From CAYGWP01 sp964353455 (GTDB lineage Bacteria; Planctomycetota; Phycisphaerae; FEN-1346): 5,389 bases of DNA. Positions 1-4,162 of the stretch are shown one piece after another; position 1 is the stretch's first letter; every line of letters starts with the position of its first letter. The stretch is from assembly GCA_964353455.1 (NCBI GenBank), contig CAYGWP010000236.1:1-5389 (forward strand), in the 5' to 3' direction. The position numbers and the translations under genes are program-made. The notes beneath the pieces were generated by a model. That model did no database searches. It was not told where the DNA came from and was given only the letters and a program-made list of their open reading frames with translations.

Positions 1-1
1 C

Positions 2-1261
2 CTGGCGCGCTACAGTTACGCCCTATACGGTTTCAGCGTGGCGGCGCTGGCGGCGATGGCCGTCATGCGGCGGTTCGACGTGGAGATTCCCGGCTTCATC
101 TATCCGATCAACCACGCCTACTCGTGGATCCGCATTCCGGGGACGGGCCTCAGCCTTCAGCCGTCGGAAATCTGCAAGATCGGCTTCATCATGTCGCTGG
201 CGTATTACCTGAGATACCGGAAGAACTACCGGACGTTCCGCGGGCTGCTGGCGCCGTTTGTGATGGCGCTCGTGCCGACGGCCCTCATCCTTTATCAGCC
301 CGACCTGGGGACGGCGATGCTCTTTCTGCCGGTGCTGTTCCTGATGCTGTTTGCGGCGGGGGCGCGCGGCAAGCACCTGCTGGCGATCATCGCCATGGGC
401 GTCCTGATGGTCCCGGTCTTCTACTCATCTATGCGCGGGTATCAGCGGATGCGGATCGACTCGTGGCTGCTCCAGGGCTGCGCGGAGCGTCTGCACTTTG
501 CCCTGGCCGAGCCGCGCAGGCCCGCCGCAGATGATGCCGACAAGGACGACGATGCGGGCGCCGCCACAATCGCCCACGTCCGCACCCCCATGACCGACGA
601 GCGCAAGGCGGAACTGGTGCGCGAGATCACCTCGATGTGGCGGTTCCGGCTCTGGCGCATCGCCACGGCCGTCTCGTGGGGACATGATAAGCCGGAGTTC
701 GCCGAGGCGCGGTGGCGGCTGTTTCAGGCCCTCGACGCGGGGCCCGGCCCGAAGAGTTTCGACGCCCTCCGGTTCTTCTTCGGCTCGATGCTCGACGATT
801 CCGGGCACCAACTCTTCCAGGCCAAGATCGCCGTCGGCGCGGGCGGGTTCGCCGGGCAAGGCTGGCGCGAAGGGACCCAGACCAAGTACGGCCTGCTGCC
901 GGAGGCGCACACGGACTTCCTCTTTCCGACGCTGGCCGAGCAGTTCGGATTCATCGGCGCCGCCGGCATCGTGCTCCTCTACGGCCTGGTGTGCCTGCTG
1001 GGGATCGATGTGAGTTTCTCGACCACCGAGCCGTACGGCAAACTCCTGGTGGTGGGCATCGTGGCGCTGCTGGCGGCGCAGAGCGCGCTGAATATCGCCA
1101 TGAGCATCGGCCTGATGCCGATCACGGGGATTCCGCTGCCGTTGATGTCGTACGGCGGGTCGAGCCTCGTGAGTTCGTTTCTCGCGCTGGGCTTACTATC
1201 GAACGTGGCGGTGCGGCGGCTGTTCCTCATCGCCCCGAGGCCGTTTGAGTGGCGGGAGTAG
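2..1261 (+). CDS. rodA: RodA-like SEDS peptidoglycan glycosyltransferase, 5' truncated, with a large extracytoplasmic insertion
   Basis: SEDS-family membrane protein that polymerises lipid II into glycan strands, normally together with a class B PBP. The reading frame is open to the left edge, so the true start is outside the window; 419 residues are visible (numbered here from base 2). Seen: QPSE at 53-56 followed by K, QPDLG at 99-103, several hydrophobic segments, then GHQLFQAKIAVGAGG, GTQ and LPEAHTDFLF. In the last motif D305 matches the essential aspartate of the family. The C-terminal signature TGIPLPLMSYGGSSL (about 375-389) has the RodA form rather than the FtsW form. Odd: between DSWL (153-156) and SGHQLFQ (267 on) there are about 110 residues where RodA proteins usually have about 15. 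The insertion has an acidic run DDADKDDD (177-184) and a charged, Trp-rich helix-like part. Downstream motifs stay in the same frame, so it is not a frameshift. The family is certain; RodA rather than FtsW is likely. Confidence 0.95.
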   Translation: MARYSYALYGFSVAALAAMAVMRRFDVEIPGFIYPINHAYSWIRIPGTGLSLQPSEICKIGFIMSLAYYLRYRKNYRTFRGLLAPFVMALVPTALILYQPDLGTAMLFLPVLFLMLFAAGARGKHLLAIIAMGVLMVPVFYSSMRGYQRMRIDSWLLQGCAERLHFALAEPRRPAADDADKDDDAGAATIAHVRTPMTDERKAELVREITSMWRFRLWRIATAVSWGHDKPEFAEARWRLFQALDAGPGPKSFDALRFFFGSMLDDSGHQLFQAKIAVGAGGFAGQGWREGTQTKYGLLPEAHTDFLFPTLAEQFGFIGAAGIVLLYGLVCLLGIDVSFSTTEPYGKLLVVGIVALLAAQSALNIAMSIGLMPITGIPLPLMSYGGSSLVSSFLALGLLSNVAVRRLFLIAPRPFEWRE

Positions 1262-1269
1262 TGCGCACC

Positions 1270-1304
1270 CGAGCCGCGGGCGTAAGCCCGCGGGTACATC
1301 CGAA
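1270..1304 (+). repeat. Hairpin leader element, copy 1, upstream of the sulfatase gene
   Basis: CGAG is followed by a perfect 8-bp stem, CCGCGGGC / GCCCGCGG (1274-1281 and 1286-1293), with a GTAA loop that fits a GNRA tetraloop in RNA. Then comes GTACATCCG. The same arrangement recurs before the next gene with different stem bases. There is no T-run after it, so it is not a standard intrinsic terminator. It may be a 5' leader structure or a dispersed palindromic repeat; the sequence alone does not decide. Confidence 0.7.
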
Positions 1305-1305
1305 C

Positions 1306-1315
1306 GGGGGTAGAT
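1306..1315 (+). promoter_or_regulatory. Ribosome binding site of the sulfatase gene (weak)
   Basis: GGGGG at 1306-1310 lies 5 bases before the ATG at 1316, with spacer TAGAT. It is a poor Shine-Dalgarno match, but it occupies exactly the same position as the stronger AAGGAG in the next gene, whose spacer is TAGCC. The first codons (TCC ACT AAT AAA GTT) are unusually AT-rich for this window, which would keep the start unstructured. Confidence 0.55.
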
Positions 1316-2770
1316 ATGTCCACTAATAAAGTTGCCCTAACCCGCCGCGACTTCCTGGCCAGCGCGGGCGCTGCGGCGCTCACTGCCGCCGTCCCCGCGT
1401 TTCGCGCCTGGGCCGCCCCGGCGGCCGACGACAGGCCGAACATCCTCTTCATCATGACCGACCAGCACACCGCCGGGGCGCTGAGTTGCGCCGGGAACGG
1501 CTACCTGAAGACCCCCGCCATCGACGGCCTGGCCGCATCCGGCATCCGCTTCGAGCGGGCCTACACCGAGCAGCCGCTCTGCGTCCCCTGGCGGACCGTC
1601 ATGATGACCGGACGCATGCCTCACCAGACCGGCGCGGTGACGAACCGCTCGGTCCAGGGCCCGGACCTCAAGGCGTTCGCCGAGCGGAACCCGCAGATAC
1701 CGACCCTCGGCTCGCTGGTGGCCGCGGCCGGGTACCGCTGCGGCTACGCCGGCAAGTGGCACCTGCCCTTCGGCACGGCGGATGCGGCGGCCCACGGCTT
1801 CACCGTGATGCGCGGCGGCGACGGAGCCATCGCCGGCAACTTCGCCCGGTTCCTCGACGAGAGGCAGCAAGGGCCGTTCTTCTTCTTCGCATCTTACCTG
1901 AACCCGCACAACATCTGCGAGTGGGCGCGGGGCCAGCCGACGCCGCTTGGCGACCCGCCTGCACCCGACGCCTGCCCGCCGCTGCCGGCCAACTTCGGCG
2001 TCCCCGCCGACACGCCCGAGATGGTCCTCTCGGCCCGCCACGCCCTCGGCGCGCCCGACGTGCCCGACCATCCCGAGAACCTGATGACCGCCATCAGCGG
2101 CATCCATCCCACCCGCGACTGGACGCCCGAAAAGTGGCGCCAGTACGTCTGGGCCTACTACCGCCTTGTGGAACTCGTGGACGGGCAGATCGGCGGCACG
2201 CTGAAGGTCCTGCGCGACCGCGGCCTCTCGGACCGCACGGTGGTGGTCTTCACGGCCGACCACGGCGACGGGTGCGCCGCCCATCACTGGAACCAGAAGA
2301 GCGCCCTGTATGAAGAGGCGGTCCGCGTGCCGATGATCGTCAGCCGGCCGGGCTCGCCTGCCGCAGGCCGCACCGACCGCGAGCACCTCGTATCCGGCGG
2401 CCTCGACATGATTCCGACCCTGTGCGACTACGCCGGGGCCAAGATGCCGCCGGGCATGGCCGGCCGCAGCCTAATGCCCCTGGCCGAGGGCCAGCACGTC
2501 GCCGCCTGGCGAGACCAGGTCGTATCCGAGACCGTCCTCTACACCCTGGACCGCCGCGGACGCATGATCCGAACACAAAAATACAAATATGTCCTGTACG
2601 AGCGCGGCAACCACCGCGAGCAACTGTTCGACCTCGACGCCGACCCCGGCGAGATGAAGAACCTTGCCGCCGACCCGGCCGCTGCCGAGGTCCTGCGCGA
2701 CCATCGCCGCAGGCTGGCCGCCTGGTCCGCCGAGACGCGCGACGACTTCCCGACCGCGCCGCCGGCATAG
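1316..2770 (+). CDS. Tat-exported sulfatase (alkaline phosphatase superfamily) with a CVPWR active-site motif
   Basis: 484 residues, a normal length for an arylsulfatase-type enzyme that hydrolyses sulfate esters outside the cytoplasm. The N-terminus has a twin-arginine signal, TRRDFLA (R10, R11), a hydrophobic Ala-rich stretch and a likely cleavage site near AWA-AP (33-34). Seen catalytic elements: metal ligand D49 (IMTDQH); C89 of CVPWR, the residue expected to become formylglycine; R93; K147 and H149 (GKWH); H198 (NPHN); D315-H316 (TADHGD); K328 before LYEEAVRVP. The C-terminal subdomain ends in KYKYVLYE and LFDLDADPGEMKNLA, typical of the family. Odd: the fourth motif position is Trp instead of the usual Ser or Ala, though the C-x-P-x-R minimum is kept. 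The ATG is chosen because it puts the Tat motif at residues 9-15, as in the next gene. It probably shares a transcript with that gene (58-base gap). Sulfatase identity is secure; the substrate is unknown, and activity needs a formylglycine-generating or anaerobic maturase not encoded here. Confidence 0.95.
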   Translation: MSTNKVALTRRDFLASAGAAALTAAVPAFRAWAAPAADDRPNILFIMTDQHTAGALSCAGNGYLKTPAIDGLAASGIRFERAYTEQPLCVPWRTVMMTGRMPHQTGAVTNRSVQGPDLKAFAERNPQIPTLGSLVAAAGYRCGYAGKWHLPFGTADAAAHGFTVMRGGDGAIAGNFARFLDERQQGPFFFFASYLNPHNICEWARGQPTPLGDPPAPDACPPLPANFGVPADTPEMVLSARHALGAPDVPDHPENLMTAISGIHPTRDWTPEKWRQYVWAYYRLVELVDGQIGGTLKVLRDRGLSDRTVVVFTADHGDGCAAHHWNQKSALYEEAVRVPMIVSRPGSPAAGRTDREHLVSGGLDMIPTLCDYAGAKMPPGMAGRSLMPLAEGQHVAAWRDQVVSETVLYTLDRRGRMIRTQKYKYVLYERGNHREQLFDLDADPGEMKNLAADPAAAEVLRDHRRRLAAWSAETRDDFPTAPPA

Positions 2771-2780
2771 GCCCGCGGGC
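2771..2780. repeat. 10-bp palindrome directly after the sulfatase stop codon
   Basis: GCCCGCGGGC is a perfect palindrome that begins right after the TAG. It resembles the right arm of hairpin copy 1 (GCCCGCGGG) and may be a remnant of another copy of the leader element. No T-run follows, so a terminator call is not supported. Confidence 0.4.
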
Positions 2781-2786
2781 ACGATT

Positions 2787-2815
2787 CGAGCCGCCCGTAC
2801 GGGCGGGTACATCCG
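2787..2815 (+). repeat. Hairpin leader element, copy 2, upstream of the Gfo/Idh/MocA gene
   Basis: CGAG is followed by the fully self-complementary 16-mer CCGCCCGTACGGGCGG (2791-2806; 6-bp stem with GTAC loop) and then GTACATCCG. Compared with copy 1, the stem bases differ but pairing is kept, and the hairpin is 4 bases shorter. The 27 bases from GGGTACATCCG through the ATG align without a gap between the copies. This suggests the structure, or its mobility, is what is conserved. Confidence 0.7.
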
Positions 2816-2817
2816 CA

Positions 2818-2828
2818 AAGGAGTAGCC
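2818..2828 (+). promoter_or_regulatory. Ribosome binding site that fixes the Gfo/Idh/MocA start
   Basis: AAGGAG at 2818-2823 is followed by 5 bases (TAGCC) and ATG at 2829. This strong site decides the start. The same frame is open back to 2664, inside the sulfatase gene, but that extension would put low-complexity Pro/Arg-rich sequence before the Tat signal. Confidence 0.85.
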
Positions 2829-4004
2829 ATGCCAAACTCCGAACTCGCCATCACCCGCCGCGATTTCCTGGCCGGAGTCGGCGCGACAGCGCTCATGGGC
2901 GCGGCCGCCGCCGCGCCGACCGAACCGAAGACCGACCGCAAGGTCCGCATAGGCGTCGTCGGGGGGAACTTCGGGACGCAGTTCCAGTGGCACCTCGACC
3001 CGAACTGCATCGTCGAGGCCGTGAGCGACCTCCGGGCAGACCGCCGTCAGCATCTCCAGCAGGTATATAAATGCGATAAACCGTACGAGTCGCTCGAAAA
3101 ACTCGTCCTCGATCCCAAGGTCGAGGCCGTCGCCGTCTTCACGGGGGCGCCCGACCACGCGCGGCACGTCCTTGAGTGCTTCAAGCACGGCAAGCACGTC
3201 ATCTCGGCCGTGCCGGCGTGCCTCACGCTGGAGGACGCCGCCGCGATGAAGGAGGCCAAGGAGCGGACGGGCCTGGAGTACATGATGGCCGAGACGAGTT
3301 ACTACCGCTGGCCCACGATCCTCGCCCGCCAACTCTGGAAGGAGCGCAGGTTCGGCCGCTTCCTTTACAGCGAGGTGGAGTACTACCACAATCACATCGG
3401 GGCCGACAAGGACGGCCTCTCCATCGTCGATGGCCAGCGAACGTGGAGATATGGCTATCCGCCGATGCTCTATCCGACGCACTCAACCGGCTTCCACGTG
3501 GGCGTGACCGGCGAGCGGCTCACCCTGGTCTCGTGCCTCGCCTACGGCGACGACGACCCGGCCCTGAAGGACAACCAGTACCATAACCCCTTCTGCAACC
3601 AGGTTGCGCTCTTCCGCACGAGCGGCGGGAACATCTGCCGCTGCAACGTCTTCTGGCGCGTCAACGCCGACGGAGAGCGGGCCCAGTGGCTCGGCGACAA
3701 AATGGCCATGTACATGCCTGGCTGCGGAGGCCAGCCCTTCGTCATCCGCGAGGCCGGCAAACGCGATGTGAAGGAATCGCCCGACTACTTCCCGCTGCTG
3801 CCCGAGCCGATGCGCGTACCCACCGGCCACGGCAACTCGCACGGATTCCTCACGCACGAGTTCGTCATGGCCCTGGCCGAGAACCGGCCTCCCGCCGTCG
3901 ATATCTACGAGGCCCTCGCCATGACCGTCCCCGGAATCGTGGCGATGGAATCCTCGCGCAAGGGCGGCGAGCAGATGAAGGTGCCGAGTTTCGACAGGGC
4001 CTAG
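2829..4004 (+). CDS. Tat-exported Gfo/Idh/MocA family oxidoreductase lacking the EKP lysine
   Basis: 391 residues, typical for the family, whose members use tightly bound or exchangeable NAD(P) to oxidise or reduce sugars and related polyols; some catalyse glycoside cleavage through transient oxidation. Seen: Tat signal TRRDFLAGVGA (R10, R11) with an Ala-rich region to about residue 30; Rossmann start VRIGVVGGNFG (39-49); acidic beta-2 end SDLRADR (66-72); FTGAPDHARHVLECFKHGKHV (104-124), matching the usual pattern of nucleotide-domain helices; then a C-terminal alpha/beta domain containing YPTHST (215-220), GERLTLVSCL and ERAQWLGD (283-290). Odd: after GKHV the usual E-K-P is A127-V128-P129, so the common catalytic lysine is missing; H218 of YPTHST may be important instead. 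The leader and Tat region closely match those of the sulfatase, which suggests co-expression and the same compartment. Family certain, exact reaction unknown. Confidence 0.93.
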   Translation: MPNSELAITRRDFLAGVGATALMGAAAAAPTEPKTDRKVRIGVVGGNFGTQFQWHLDPNCIVEAVSDLRADRRQHLQQVYKCDKPYESLEKLVLDPKVEAVAVFTGAPDHARHVLECFKHGKHVISAVPACLTLEDAAAMKEAKERTGLEYMMAETSYYRWPTILARQLWKERRFGRFLYSEVEYYHNHIGADKDGLSIVDGQRTWRYGYPPMLYPTHSTGFHVGVTGERLTLVSCLAYGDDDPALKDNQYHNPFCNQVALFRTSGGNICRCNVFWRVNADGERAQWLGDKMAMYMPGCGGQPFVIREAGKRDVKESPDYFPLLPEPMRVPTGHGNSHGFLTHEFVMALAENRPPAVDIYEALAMTVPGIVAMESSRKGGEQMKVPSFDRA

Positions 4005-4048
4005 CGCGCCATTGTTTGGCGCGCCACCGTTTGGCGCGCCGTCGTTTA
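4004..4048. repeat. Three tandem 15-bp repeats built on GCGCGCC
   Basis: Three contiguous units start at 4004, 4019 and 4034: GCGCGCCATTGTTTG, GCGCGCCACCGTTTG and GCGCGCCGTCGTTTA. The first base is the last base of the Gfo/Idh/MocA stop codon. Each GCGCGCC core is near-palindromic, and the two internal junctions form full GGCGCGCC palindromes. The unit is too short and has no spacers, so it is not a CRISPR array. Function unknown; it may be a repeat expansion or a set of protein binding sites. Confidence 0.8.
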
Positions 4049-4062
4049 GCCGCGACTCGAAG

Positions 4063-4091
4063 AGGAGCGCGCCGTTGAAAGGCGCGCGCCT
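4063..4091. repeat. Inverted repeat with the same GCGCGCC core
   Basis: GCGCGCC (4067-4073) and GGCGCGC (4081-4087) form a 7-bp stem around the loop GTTGAAA. Three more pairs lie outside one A-G mismatch (4063-4065 with 4089-4091). It shares its core with the tandem repeats just upstream. It could act as a weak structure-only terminator after the Gfo/Idh/MocA gene or in regulation of the FAD gene; no T-run follows. Confidence 0.55.
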
Positions 4092-4122
4092 AAACCCACT
4101 ACCCCTTGCCGGCTTCGCGGGT

Positions 4123-4128
4123 TATACT
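4123..4128 (+). promoter_or_regulatory. Possible -10 box for the FAD oxidoreductase gene
   Basis: TATACT is a close match to a sigma-70 -10 hexamer and stands out in GC-rich surroundings, 34 bases before the ATG. A good -35 is not seen at 16-18 bases: the TTGCCG at 4106-4111 leaves only an 11-base spacer. The 158-base gap before this gene, much longer than the other two, also fits a separate promoter. The call is tentative. Confidence 0.35.
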
Positions 4129-4147
4129 CTCGGGGCACCCTTTGAAC

Positions 4148-4162
4148 GGAAAGGCACTCTCT
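4148..4162 (+). promoter_or_regulatory. Ribosome binding site of the FAD oxidoreductase gene
   Basis: GGAAAGG at 4148-4154 lies 8 bases before ATG 4163. It supports that start over the internal in-frame ATGs (codons 5, 16, 17 and 27), which would cut into or remove the signal peptide. Confidence 0.65.

Noticed and set aside
470..800. Frameshift or sequencing error as the cause of the RodA insertion
   Set aside because: The conserved motifs before and after are in the same frame with no stop, and the segment has normal codon composition for this window.
1274..1293. Intrinsic terminator after rodA
   Set aside because: The hairpin is strong but is followed by GTACATCCG rather than a T-run, and the same element sits next to the start of another gene.
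1337..2386. Long minus-strand open frame (349 codons) opposite the sulfatase
   Set aside because: It is antisense to a gene with clear catalytic motifs, has Arg/Gly/Val-rich composition without recognisable motifs, and is expected by chance in high-GC DNA.
2664..2828. Upstream extension of the Gfo/Idh/MocA gene
   Set aside because: The extension overlaps the sulfatase C-terminus in another frame and would bury the Tat signal. The AAGGAG site supports ATG 2829.
2340..3482. Long minus-strand open frame (380 codons) across the sulfatase/Gfo boundary
   Set aside because: It spans two recognised genes and their intergenic hairpin, and its translation is low-complexity. It is a GC shadow.
4004..4048. 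CRISPR-like array
   Set aside because: There are only three contiguous 15-bp units with no unique spacers and no cas genes.
4106..4128. TTGCCG / TATACT as a full sigma-70 promoter
   Set aside because: The spacer is only 11 bases, too short for a -35/-10 pair. Only the -10-like box is kept as a tentative feature.
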